A stretch of 64,000 nt of DNA from BD2-11 clade cluster bacterium bin43 (lineage in GTDB: Bacteria; Gemmatimonadota; Gemmatimonadetes; Longimicrobiales; Gaopeijiaceae): NCBI GenBank assembly GCA_002238605.1, contig MPMR01000006.1, forward strand, positions 62,001 through 126,000, given 5' to 3'. The notes under the pieces were generated by a model. It was given only the letters and a program-made list of their open reading frames with translations. It had not been told where the DNA came from and did not search any database. A program made the position numbers and the translations under genes. Numbering within the stretch: the stretch's first letter is position 1; each line of letters opens with the position of its first letter. This document shows positions 8,925 to 16,857 of the stretch, in pieces.

Positions 8925-10058
8925 TTACGCCACCCGCTCGAGCGACGGGTTGGGCCGGTATCGCCGTCCCGCCTTTGCCACAGGATCGTCGCCCACCTTC
9001 ACGACGTCCGCGGTGAAGTTGACCTGGCCGCGGATGAGGGACGAGCCCACCCCGAAGGCGTCGACCGGAACCTCCGCCTCCCGGAAGCGCCGGATCCTCG
9101 CGCCATCGAACCCTCCCGAGACGACGATGCGCACATGCCCGAACCCATTCCGGTCGAGAGCGTCCCGGACCTTGTACACGAGCCAGCGGTTCACGCCGCG
9201 CAGATGCAGTTCGCTCGCGCCGTCCGGCTCGATGTCCTCCGCGAGTGACCGGTCGACCATGTCCTCGGCCGTGTCCAGGCGGACGGCGTACAGCTTCTCT
9301 CCGAGCGCGCGCGCCACCTTCAGCGCCGTCGCCACGCAGTCGTTGTCGAAGTCCACCAGCGAAACGACGCGCACCGAGTCGGGCACCCGGCGGGCGAGCG
9401 CCCTGGTGGCGGCGACGGTGTCCCCCGAGTACGCCGCGATCAGCGCGTGCGGCAGGGTCCCTTCTCCCCGTCCTCCCCACCACGCCCCCTGCGCGTCGGT
9501 GGAGACGCCGGCCACTCCGGCCACATGCGCCGCCCAGCCATCGGCCATCTGCACCGCCCAGTGGTCGTGGCGCGCAGCGAAGTACAGCACCGGCAGCGGC
9601 CAGGCCGCCTCCACCGCCCAGCGGGTGCCGGTGGCGATCCGGGCACCCCGCGCGAGCGCGCCCAGGTAGAGGGTCTCGAGATGGGCGTAAGCCGGGTAGG
9701 GGCCACGCACATGCATGACCGACTCGAAGGGGGCCGCCCGGTCGCCGTCGCGCAGCGACCACACCTCGAGGTCCTCCCACCGGTACCCGTCCGCCAGGCA
9801 CAGCCTGAGGATCGCCACCGCCTCGTCGGTACCCGCCAGCAACACATCCTGCTTCTGGAAGATCTGCATGGTCACGGAGGGCGCGCGCGCCTCGGCCTCG
9901 AGCACCCGGCGCGTCCAGTTGAAATACTGATCCGTGTAGTGGCCGCTCCGCATCGCGATCACGGGCAGTCCGAAAACCTCGGGAGCCAGCCGCTCCGCCC
10001 TTCGACGCGGCGAAGGGGGGGCTGGGGAATCGGTGGGGACGGGCCGTGTTCGGCTCAT
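8925..10058 (-). CDS. pncB: Nicotinate phosphoribosyltransferase
   Basis: A 377-residue enzyme that makes nicotinate mononucleotide from nicotinate and PRPP, the entry step of NAD salvage. Family features are YTDQYFNWTR near residue 41, the His in LPHALIAAY that corresponds to the phosphorylated histidine, SLVDFDND, VSGGFDG, and FGVGSSL near the C-terminus. It is the first gene of a tight minus-strand run with pncA, the M3 peptidase and the YncE-like protein. The N-terminal 25 residues are proline/arginine rich and the start is uncertain; the ATG at 10058 has only a weak ribosome binding site. It diverges from the CorC gene. Confidence 0.9.
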   Translation of the reverse strand: MSRTRPVPTDSPAPPSPRRRAERLAPEVFGLPVIAMRSGHYTDQYFNWTRRVLEAEARAPSVTMQIFQKQDVLLAGTDEAVAILRLCLADGYRWEDLEVWSLRDGDRAAPFESVMHVRGPYPAYAHLETLYLGALARGARIATGTRWAVEAAWPLPVLYFAARHDHWAVQMADGWAAHVAGVAGVSTDAQGAWWGGRGEGTLPHALIAAYSGDTVAATRALARRVPDSVRVVSLVDFDNDCVATALKVARALGEKLYAVRLDTAEDMVDRSLAEDIEPDGASELHLRGVNRWLVYKVRDALDRNGFGHVRIVVSGGFDGARIRRFREAEVPVDAFGVGSSLIRGQVNFTADVVKVGDDPVAKAGRRYRPNPSLERVA

Positions 10059-10153
10059 TCCTGAATCTCGGGCCGGCGCACGCCAAATGGAAGGTGGCGC
10101 GCGTGGCCCGCGGGGGTTTGCACCCGTACTTCCAAACTGCGATCATCGGTACG

Positions 10154-11398
10154 ATGACGATCCTGATCGCGACTCTGATCGCAACGCTTTCCGTCTCCGG
10201 CCTCTGTTCGATTCTCGAGGCGGTGCTCCTCTCCATCGACACCAGCTACGTCGAGTTGAGGCGCGCCGAGGGTCGACGTTCCGGCCACCTCCTGTCCGAG
10301 CTCAAGAGCCACATCGACAAGCCGATCGCGGCCATCCTCACGCTGAACACCGTGGCCCATACCGCGGGCGCCGCGTTCGCCGGGTCGCTCGCCTTCGAAC
10401 TCTTCGGCAGCGCCTGGGTGGCGGCCTTCTCGGGCGTGTTCACCTTCGCCATCCTGGTCTTTTCAGAGATCATCCCCAAGACGGCCGGGGCCCGCTTCTG
10501 CAATCAGCTCGCCCCGTCGACCGCCTACGTCCTGAAGGGACTGACGGTCGCCATGGCGCCGCTGGTGGTGCCCCTCTCCTGGGTGCAGAAGCTCATCCAG
10601 GGATCCCGCAAGAGCCCCGGGATCAGCCGCGAGGAAATCGAGGTGATGGCGCGGATGGCGTGGACCACCGGAACTCTGGCGGAAGACGAATGGCAGGTCG
10701 TGTCCAACGTCATGCGCCTGGACGAGGTCCCGGTGGGAGAGGTCATGACGCCGCGCACCGACATCGTGGCGATCGATGCCGGCGCCACGGTGGAAGAGGC
10801 GAAGGAGGTCATGCTCGACCACGGCCACCTCCGGCTCCCGGTGCACACCGGAAGCGTCGACCGCATCGTGGGCGTGCTGGTGGCGCGCGACCTGTGGCGG
10901 GCGGACCAGGAAGGGGTGACCGACATCCGCGATCTGCCCCGCGCGCCGATTTTCGCCCCCGTCTCCCGGCCCGTTCAGGGGCTCATTCCGGAACTCCGCG
11001 ACAAGGGCGCCAAGATGGTGATCGTGCTGGACGAGTTCGGCGGCACCGCGGGGCTGGCGACCTTCGAGGACCTCATCGAGGAGATCGTGGGGGAGATCCG
11101 GGACGAGCACGAAGCGCACGAGCCCGCCGAATTCCAGCTCCTGGCCGACGGATGCGTGCGGGTCTGGGGAGGTGTGTCGGTGCGGGAGGCGAACCAGCGG
11201 CTGAAGCTGGATCTGCCCTCCGACCGGTTCGACACCATCGGCGGCTTCGTCTTCGGCAGCCTGCACCGGGTTCCCCGGCCGGGCGACGAAGTTCCGGTGG
11301 ATGGCGGCCGGCTGAGGGTTGCGCGAATGCGCGGCCGGCGCGTGGAGTTTGTCGTGTTTCTGCCGGAGAATGTCGCCGTCCGGAAGGACACGCCGTGA
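10154..11398 (+). CDS. CorC/HlyC family CNNM-type transporter (CBS domain protein)
   Basis: About 414 residues from the ATG at 10154. The N-terminus has a DUF21/CNNM membrane domain, with helices including ILIATLIATLSVSGLCSI, LAFELFGSAW and FAILVFSEIIPKTAG; the S-E-I-I-P-K-T motif is typical. Two CBS domains follow (EVMTPRTDIVAI to VPVHTGSVDRIVGVLV and on to VIVLDEFGGTAGL), then a CorC_HlyC C-terminal domain. Proteins of this type are linked to magnesium or cobalt efflux or to membrane stress; the ion here is inferred. The frame is open upstream to 10046, but family alignment starts near MTILIATL. Confidence 0.88.
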   Translation: MTILIATLIATLSVSGLCSILEAVLLSIDTSYVELRRAEGRRSGHLLSELKSHIDKPIAAILTLNTVAHTAGAAFAGSLAFELFGSAWVAAFSGVFTFAILVFSEIIPKTAGARFCNQLAPSTAYVLKGLTVAMAPLVVPLSWVQKLIQGSRKSPGISREEIEVMARMAWTTGTLAEDEWQVVSNVMRLDEVPVGEVMTPRTDIVAIDAGATVEEAKEVMLDHGHLRLPVHTGSVDRIVGVLVARDLWRADQEGVTDIRDLPRAPIFAPVSRPVQGLIPELRDKGAKMVIVLDEFGGTAGLATFEDLIEEIVGEIRDEHEAHEPAEFQLLADGCVRVWGGVSVREANQRLKLDLPSDRFDTIGGFVFGSLHRVPRPGDEVPVDGGRLRVARMRGRRVEFVVFLPENVAVRKDTP

Positions 11399-11426
11399 CG
11401 ACCGGGATTTGCCCCCGGTTCCGAGG

Positions 11427-11455
11427 TTGACAGGCTCAGGAACCGCTGATAACGT
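11427..11455 (+). promoter_or_regulatory. Candidate sigma-70 promoter of glnA in a 303-base leader
   Basis: TTGACA at 11427-11432 is followed by 17 bases and TAACGT at 11450-11455, a good match to a housekeeping promoter. It lies in the 303-base gene-free stretch between corC and glnA (11399-11701). Transcription from here would give a leader of roughly 240 bases. I see no recognisable riboswitch in the leader, only C-rich and pyrimidine-rich tracts near 11,600-11,640. The promoter is a sequence match only. Confidence 0.5.
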
Positions 11456-11701
11456 CCCTCGTGCTGAACATGGTTGACCCGCTCAGGATCGCCCCATGAG
11501 GGCCGTAGTCGCCGGGCGGAGGTGTCTCCGGCCAGGACCCGGACGAAGTGTCTCCGGGAACCTGGCCGCTTCTCTTTTCAGGGGTCCGCGACACAGGCGG
11601 TTCTTCCCCCTTTCCCCCTTTCCGCAGACCCTATCTGATTTGACTCCCGGGGCGCGCGGTCCGCGCTCCGGACTCTTTTCCCACCTCAGTGGAGCGTGAA
11701 C

Positions 11702-13117
11702 ATGGACCGGAACGAGTACCTGTACGCAGCGGAAGAATGTCGGGACGAGATGGAGGAGTACATCGATGAGATGGACAGCCGTAACGGGCTGTCCCTCTCG
11801 AGTGTCGACGACGTCATGAAGTACGTGAAGGACCACAACGTCAGCTCGATTCGCCTCTGGTTCTCCGACATCCTGGGTTTCCTCAAGTCCTTCTCGATCA
11901 CCCCCAAGGAGCTGGCGGGGGCCTTCGAGGAGGGGATGGGTTTCGACGGCTCCTCCATTCAGGGCTACAAGAGGATCCAGGAGAGCGACATGGTCGCGGT
12001 CCCGGTGCCGGACACGGCCCAGGCGCTGCCCTTCCGTTCGGGCGGCGGACGGTCGATGCGCATGTTCGCCCAGATCCGCAACCCCGATGGATCGGCGTAT
12101 GACGGCGACCCGCGCAACATCCTGGTCCGCACCCTGGGCCGTCTCGAGGACCACGGATGCACGAACATGTACGTCGGGCCGGAGGCGGAGTTCTTCTACT
12201 TCAAGCACGAGAAGGGAATCGAACTCCTCGACGACGCCGGATACTTCGACATCAACCCGGTCGACATCGGAGACGACATCCGCGAAGTGACCGTGTGCGC
12301 GCTCGAGGCGATGGGCATCCCGATCGAGTACCACCACCATGAGGTCGGCCCCTCGCAGCACGAAATCGACATTCGCTACCAGGATGCGCTGCGGATGGCC
12401 GACGGCCTCCAGACCTACAAGTACCTGGTCAAGGAGATCGCGCGCCGCTGCGGGGCGTTTGCGACCTTCATGCCCAAGCCGCTCGCGGGGGAGAACGGGA
12501 GCGGCATGCACACCCACCTGTCGCTCTTCAGCGGAAAGCAGAACGCCTTCTACGACGGCAGCGACGAGCACCATCTGAGCGCGATGGCGAAGCAGTTCAT
12601 CGCCGGCGTGCTCAAGCACTCGCGCGAGATGGCGCTGGTCACCAACCCGACCCACAACTCGTATCGGCGCCTGGTGCCCGGCTACGAAGCGCCGGTCTAC
12701 ATCGCCTGGGCCGAGCGCAACCGGTCGGCGGCCATCCGCATCCCGATGTACAAGCCCGGCAAGGAGGTCGCGACCCGCATCGAGCTGCGCTTCCCGGACC
12801 CGACCTGCAACCCCTACCTGACCTTCGCGGTCATGCTGGCCGCCGGCCTCGAGGGAGTCGAGAACGAGTTGACGTGCCCGGATCCGGTGACCGTGGACAT
12901 CTACCATCTCAGTGCGAAGTGGCGGGAGCAGATGGGAATCGACGCCCTGCCCCACGACCTCTTCGAAGCCGCCCGCGTCGCCCAGTTCAGCGACTTCCTG
13001 AAGAACTCCCTGGGCGAGGACGTGCACCGCAAGCTGATCGAGACGAAGATGGAAGAGGCGGACGTCTTCCGCCTGCACGTCTCGCAGCTCGACCTGCAGA
13101 AGCACCTGGTGCTGTAA
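11702..13117 (+). CDS. glnA: Glutamine synthetase type I (alpha-like)
   Basis: A 471-residue GSI that joins ammonia to glutamate using ATP. Conserved segments are MGFDGSSI, YVGPEAEFF, VGPSQHEID, NGSGMHTH, NPTHNSYRRLVPGYEAP, NRSAAIRIP and LRFPDPTCNPYL. The C-terminal region that carries the adenylylated tyrosine in GSI-beta (NLYDLP) reads DIYHLS instead, so control is probably by feedback, not by adenylylation. The ATG at 11702 has GGAG 7 bases upstream; a GTG at 11696 is too close to it. The N-terminus has an acidic extension of about 30 residues. A long hairpin terminator follows. The ammonium transporter is 2.3 kb downstream. Confidence 0.96.
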   Translation: MDRNEYLYAAEECRDEMEEYIDEMDSRNGLSLSSVDDVMKYVKDHNVSSIRLWFSDILGFLKSFSITPKELAGAFEEGMGFDGSSIQGYKRIQESDMVAVPVPDTAQALPFRSGGGRSMRMFAQIRNPDGSAYDGDPRNILVRTLGRLEDHGCTNMYVGPEAEFFYFKHEKGIELLDDAGYFDINPVDIGDDIREVTVCALEAMGIPIEYHHHEVGPSQHEIDIRYQDALRMADGLQTYKYLVKEIARRCGAFATFMPKPLAGENGSGMHTHLSLFSGKQNAFYDGSDEHHLSAMAKQFIAGVLKHSREMALVTNPTHNSYRRLVPGYEAPVYIAWAERNRSAAIRIPMYKPGKEVATRIELRFPDPTCNPYLTFAVMLAAGLEGVENELTCPDPVTVDIYHLSAKWREQMGIDALPHDLFEAARVAQFSDFLKNSLGEDVHRKLIETKMEEADVFRLHVSQLDLQKHLVL

Positions 13118-13139
13118 GCCGAGCGGACCAAACCCGGGG

Positions 13140-13198
13140 GAAACGGCCCCCGGCGGCCGCAGGGTCCCTTCGGACCCTCAGCCGCCGGGGGTCGTTTC
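13140..13198. terminator. Bidirectional two-part hairpin between glnA and lspA
   Basis: An outer stem of 18 base pairs (13140-13157 with 13181-13198, one G-U pair) encloses an inner perfect 7-base-pair stem (13161-13167 with 13172-13178, loop CTTC). The outer arms start GAAACGG and end CGTTTC. A long U tract is missing, but on the minus side the stem is followed by AAACC-type sequence. It sits just after glnA and covers the last codons and stop of the convergent lspA gene, so it can end both transcripts. Confidence 0.8.
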
Positions 13199-13762
13199 CG
13201 TGGTGCGGGAGGTCTCCTCCGACCGCGGCGGAAGGCCCGGCTCCGCCTCGGCCGAGCCGGGCTCGTCGGCCGCCTCGGCCTCGCGGGCGCGCTGCTCCTC
13301 GCGCCAGAAGGAGATGCCGAGCAGGACGGCGCCGCAGGTGATGGCGGAATCGGCCACGTTGAAGATCGGCCAGTCCATGAAGCCCAGGTCGATGGGGCCG
13401 ATGAAGTCCACCACTCCCCGGTCCCAGCGCACCCGGTCCACCAGGTTGCCGAGCGCGCCGCTGAGGATGAGCGAGATCGACACCACCTTCACCCGGTCCC
13501 CGCTCTCGCTTTGAACGAAGAGGACGGCGAGCAGCGCCATGGCCAGGATGGTCACCGGAATGAAGAACCAGCGCGGATCGTTGCCGATCGAGATGCCGAA
13601 GGCCGCGCCCCGGTTGAAGGCGAGGGTCAGCGGCACGAGGCCGTCGAGGATCTCCATCCGGCGTCCGCCGCCAAGCACGTTCAGTGCCCAGCGCTTGGTG
13701 ATGACGTCGAGCAGGAGCACCGCCGGAAGAATGGCGGCGAGGATGCGGAGTTTGCTGTTCAC
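13178..13762 (-). CDS. lspA: Lipoprotein signal peptidase (signal peptidase II)
   Basis: A 194-residue membrane aspartyl peptidase that cuts signal peptides of prolipoproteins. Conserved blocks are LLLDVITKRWA near the N-terminus, FNRGAAFG, GALGNLVDRVRWDRGVVDFI and WPIFNVADSAIT; the two catalytic aspartates are in VDFI and NVADS. Four membrane segments are visible. The last 40 residues are a Glu/Ala/Pro-rich cytoplasmic tail with no family counterpart, and its final codons fall inside the terminator hairpin. The many lipoproteins in this window are its likely substrates. Confidence 0.95.
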   Translation of the reverse strand: MNSKLRILAAILPAVLLLDVITKRWALNVLGGGRRMEILDGLVPLTLAFNRGAAFGISIGNDPRWFFIPVTILAMALLAVLFVQSESGDRVKVVSISLILSGALGNLVDRVRWDRGVVDFIGPIDLGFMDWPIFNVADSAITCGAVLLGISFWREEQRAREAEAADEPGSAEAEPGLPPRSEETSRTTETTPGG

Positions 13763-13781
13763 GTTCCTGGGAGGGTCGGGA

Positions 13782-14130
13782 TGGAGGCGGCGGGAGTCGA
13801 ACCCGCGTCCGCGAGTGGGTCCGGCGAAGCTTCTACGTGCGTAGTTCGCTGTTGCGCTTCATCGGGTGATCGGTCAGCGACCCGCCGAATCCCCGACTAG
13901 CCGTCGAGAGTCTCGCCCGCGGCGCGACAGCATCGCCCCGGGCCAGCCCAACTTGTCGACGCCTGCAGGGCCTGCCTTGGGCGGGCGGGCCAGGAGACGG
14001 GCTGTGAGAAAGCTCAGGCAGCCATTGCCATGTGATTGTTGGCAATTGTGTTGATTCCGGGTTTTTGCGAGGCCCGGGCCTCGGCACGCTACCTCGCGTT
14101 CACCAAACACGTCGAAGCCTTTACGCCCCC
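13782..14130 (-). ncRNA. ssrA: tmRNA (transfer-messenger RNA)
   Basis: The RNA rescues stalled ribosomes. Its ends form a tRNA-like domain: the 5' end GGGGGCG (from 14130) pairs with CGCCUCC near the 3' end, including a G-U at the third pair as alanyl-tRNA synthetase requires, followed by discriminator A at 13782. The T arm has a perfect GCGGG/CCCGC stem with loop UUCGACU. The CCA is not encoded. The 5' part continues GUAAAGGCUUCGACGUG, typical of tmRNA. The tag frame is at 14014-14043. It is about 349 bases long, normal for tmRNA, and lies between lspA and dusB on the same strand. Confidence 0.95.
14014..14043 (-). other. tmRNA tag reading frame (ANNHMAMAA)
   Basis: Reading down the tmRNA from the likely resume codon GCC gives A-N-N-H-M-A-M-A-A and then UGA. 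The ending MAMAA corresponds to the usual YALAA/ALAA degradation signal, and the AN start is also usual. At nine residues it is shorter than most described tags. The resume position is inferred from the ending and the spacing after the A-rich stretch in the first pseudoknot region. Confidence 0.75.
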
Positions 14131-14214
14131 GTACGGTTCGGTGCAGACGGCTCAGGGTCCGTTGCACGTTCTCCTTGCTTGTGGTGGTCGCCGATTCGCC
14201 CGCGTCCGCCGCGC

Positions 14215-15210
14215 TCAGGCGGCGCTCGCCAGCTCCCGTTCAAGATAGCACTTCAGCACTTCCCGTGTTTCCTCGAGGGTGGTCAGCCCGAAGAGCCGGG
14301 TCCGGAGCCGGCGGCCGTTGGGAAGCCCCTTCGTGTACCAGCCCATGTGCTTGCGGAACTCGATGACCGCCTTCCGGTGATCCCTCTCGAAGTCCACCGC
14401 GTTCTGTGCGTGCTCCAGGCAGATGGCCAGGCGCTCAGCCGGATCCGGAAGCGGGGGCAGGCGCTCGCCGTCGAGCGCGGCCCGGGCCCCCGCGAACACC
14501 CACGGGCTGCCGTGGGAGGCGCGCGCGATCATTACCCCGGCGCACCCGGTCTCCTCGCGCATGCGGAGGGCGTCCTCGCCGGTCTTGATGTCGCCGTTCC
14601 CCACGACGGGGATGTCCAGCGCGTCGACCAGGGCCGCGATCTCGTGCCAGCGCGCGTGCCCGGAGTACATGTCCGCGCGCGTCCGCGGGTGGAGGGTGAC
14701 CACGGCGGCGCCCGCGTCCTGGCAGCGCAGGCCGATGGTGACCGGGTCGCGGGTCTTCTCGTCGAAGCCGCTGCGGATCTTGGCCGTCACCGGCAGCGGC
14801 GTCGCCCGCGCCACCGCGCGCACGATGCGCTCGACCAGCCCCAGATCGCGCAGGCAGCCGGAGCCGCCGTTGCGCTTCACCACCTTCTTGACCGGGCACC
14901 CGAAGTTGATGTCGATGAAGTCGGGGTGGTACACGTCCGTGACCAGCGCCGCCGCCTCCGCCATGCGTTCGGGGCGGGCGCCGAAAATCTGCACGCCGAT
15001 GGGCCGCTCCTCCTCCTCGAAACGGAGGTAGGCGCGCGTCCGCTCATTTCCGTGGCAGATGCCCTCGGCGCTCACGAACTCCGTCACCACCACATCCGCG
15101 CCGAAGCGCCGGCACAGCCGCCGGAAGGGCGACTCGCTCACGCCCGCCTGGGGGGCCAGGAAGAGAGGAACGCAGCCGCTGGAGGCTTCGGGAAGGTAGG
15201 GGAATCTCAT
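14215..15210 (-). CDS. dusB: tRNA-dihydrouridine synthase, DusB type
   Basis: A 331-residue FMN enzyme that reduces uridine in tRNA. Family signatures are LAPQAGVSESPFR at the N-terminus, VQIFGARPE, the catalytic cysteine in NFGCPVKKV, VTAKIRSGFD, TLHPRTRADMYSG, VVGNGDIKT and the C-terminal RKHMGWYTKGL. It reads on the minus strand from 15210, diverging from the ammonium transporter gene. The tmRNA gene lies 84 bases downstream on the same strand. Confidence 0.93.
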   Translation of the reverse strand: MRFPYLPEASSGCVPLFLAPQAGVSESPFRRLCRRFGADVVVTEFVSAEGICHGNERTRAYLRFEEEERPIGVQIFGARPERMAEAAALVTDVYHPDFIDINFGCPVKKVVKRNGGSGCLRDLGLVERIVRAVARATPLPVTAKIRSGFDEKTRDPVTIGLRCQDAGAAVVTLHPRTRADMYSGHARWHEIAALVDALDIPVVGNGDIKTGEDALRMREETGCAGVMIARASHGSPWVFAGARAALDGERLPPLPDPAERLAICLEHAQNAVDFERDHRKAVIEFRKHMGWYTKGLPNGRRLRTRLFGLTTLEETREVLKCYLERELASAA

Positions 15211-15409
15211 GGATGAAAGATATCACACTTCGGCCGGGCGATGCGCAAAGCGAGCCTCACGGCGGCCTGCGGAAAGACGATCCCGCGGGCAGCTTGCGGA
15301 AAGGGAAACCGACACAGATAATGACGCATTCGATCCTCGCGGCGAATGCGACAAAAAGAACGGCGAAAGCGACAGAAACAGGGCAGTCCACCTCACCATC
15401 GGAGACACC

Positions 15410-16822
15410 ATGCACGCTCGTCCACGCAGCACGACCACCCGCGCCCTTCGAACCCGGATCGGTCGCATCGGCGCACTCGCCGGCCTGTGCGCGGCTGTCC
15501 TTCTCCTCTCTCCCGCTCCCGCCCTCGCCCAGGAAGCAGCGGCCGAGGGCACCTTCGTCCTCAACACCTTCTCGTTCCTCATCTGGGGCGCGCTGGTGAT
15601 GTGGATGTGCGCCGGCTTCACGATGCTCGAATCCGGAACGGTGCGATCGAAGAACGCTTCGATGATCTGCCTGAAGAACATCGGCATCTACGCGATCGCC
15701 GGGCTCACCTACTACTTCGTCGGCTACGGCCTCATGTACGTCGACGTGAGCGGCTTCATCGGGTCGATCGACCTGTTCTACGGCCCCTCGGCCGAGGAGG
15801 TCGCGCTGCTGGGAGGGGATGAGGGCGCGCTTGCCGCCGTGGTCGAGAACGGCTACGCGGTCACCTCGGACTGGTTCTTCCAGATGGTCTTCGTGGCGAC
15901 CACGGCCTCGATCGTGTCCGGGGCGCTGGCGGAGCGGGTCAACATGTGGGCCTTCTTCGCGTTCACCGCGATCCTGACGGCCTTCATCTACCCGGTCATC
16001 GGGTCCTGGCACTGGGGTGGCGGCTGGCTCGCCGAGATGGGCTTCCAGGACTTCGCCGGTTCCACCCTCGTGCACTCCACCGGGGGATGGGCGGCGCTGG
16101 CCGGCGCCCTGGTGGTGGGTCCGCGCTGGGGCAGGTTCCGCAAGGACGGCACGGTCAAGGTCATGTCGCCCTCCAACATCCCGGCAGTCACCCTGGGGGT
16201 GTTCATCCTCTGGCTCGGCTGGTTCGGGTTCAACGGCGGCTCCCAGCTCGCGCTCGACGGCGCGGTCAACGCGCTGGCCATGAGCAACATCCTGGTGAAC
16301 ACCAACCTGGCGGCCGCCGCGGGCGTGGTTACGGCCCTTGCGGTCTCGCGGCCCATTCTCGGACGCATCGATCTCTTCGCGGGTCTGAACGGCGCCCTCG
16401 CCGGCCTGGTGGCCATCACCGCCGGTCCCGACATCGTCGACGCCCGCTGGGCGGTGGCGATCGGCGCGGTCGGCGCGATCATCTGCACCATGGGTCTCAG
16501 GTTCCTGGAGGCGCGGCGGATCGACGACGTGGTCGGGGCGGTCCCCGCGCACCTCTTCGCCGGCATCTGGGGCACGCTCGCCACCTCGATCGCGGCGGGC
16601 GCCAACCTCGGCGTTCAGCTGATCGGCGTCCTGAGCGTGGGCGCGTTCGTCTTCGCGGTGTCCTTCGTGGTCTGGACGCTTCTCGAGAAGACCATGGGCG
16701 TCCGGGTGTCCCGCACCGTGGAGGAGCTGGGACAGGATGCCGCCGAGCTGGGGCTGGAAGCCTATCCCGAGTTCGTGCTCATGGTGGATCCCGACGAGGG
16801 TCAGGACTACCGCGATCCATAG
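15410..16822 (+). CDS. amtB: Ammonium transporter (Amt/MEP family)
   Basis: A 470-residue membrane channel for ammonium. It starts with a cleavable signal peptide ending ALAQEAA, usual for bacterial Amt. About eleven membrane helices follow. Family motifs are VMWMCAGFTMLESG, DFAGSTLVHSTGGWAALAG and GAVPAHLFAGIWGTLA, which carry the pore histidines. I chose the ATG at 15410 because GGAGA lies 5 bases upstream and the signal peptide begins there; the frame is open for 67 more codons upstream without membrane character. No glnK gene lies beside it. Glutamine synthetase is close by, so the two genes would serve ammonia uptake and assimilation. Confidence 0.94.
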   Translation: MHARPRSTTTRALRTRIGRIGALAGLCAAVLLLSPAPALAQEAAAEGTFVLNTFSFLIWGALVMWMCAGFTMLESGTVRSKNASMICLKNIGIYAIAGLTYYFVGYGLMYVDVSGFIGSIDLFYGPSAEEVALLGGDEGALAAVVENGYAVTSDWFFQMVFVATTASIVSGALAERVNMWAFFAFTAILTAFIYPVIGSWHWGGGWLAEMGFQDFAGSTLVHSTGGWAALAGALVVGPRWGRFRKDGTVKVMSPSNIPAVTLGVFILWLGWFGFNGGSQLALDGAVNALAMSNILVNTNLAAAAGVVTALAVSRPILGRIDLFAGLNGALAGLVAITAGPDIVDARWAVAIGAVGAIICTMGLRFLEARRIDDVVGAVPAHLFAGIWGTLATSIAAGANLGVQLIGVLSVGAFVFAVSFVVWTLLEKTMGVRVSRTVEELGQDAAELGLEAYPEFVLMVDPDEGQDYRDP

Positions 16823-16857
16823 CAGCCACGGACTGCCAGCCGGAGGGCCAGAAGACC

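Noticed and set aside
13782-13830. tRNA gene suggested by a T arm and acceptor end
   Set aside because: No anticodon arm lies near. The matching 5' acceptor strand is 300 bases away and a tag frame is present, so it is tmRNA.
15211-15409. Riboswitch or glutamine-type RNA ahead of amtB
   Set aside because: The 200-base leader has G/A-rich repeats but no recognisable motif or strong pairing that I could confirm by eye.
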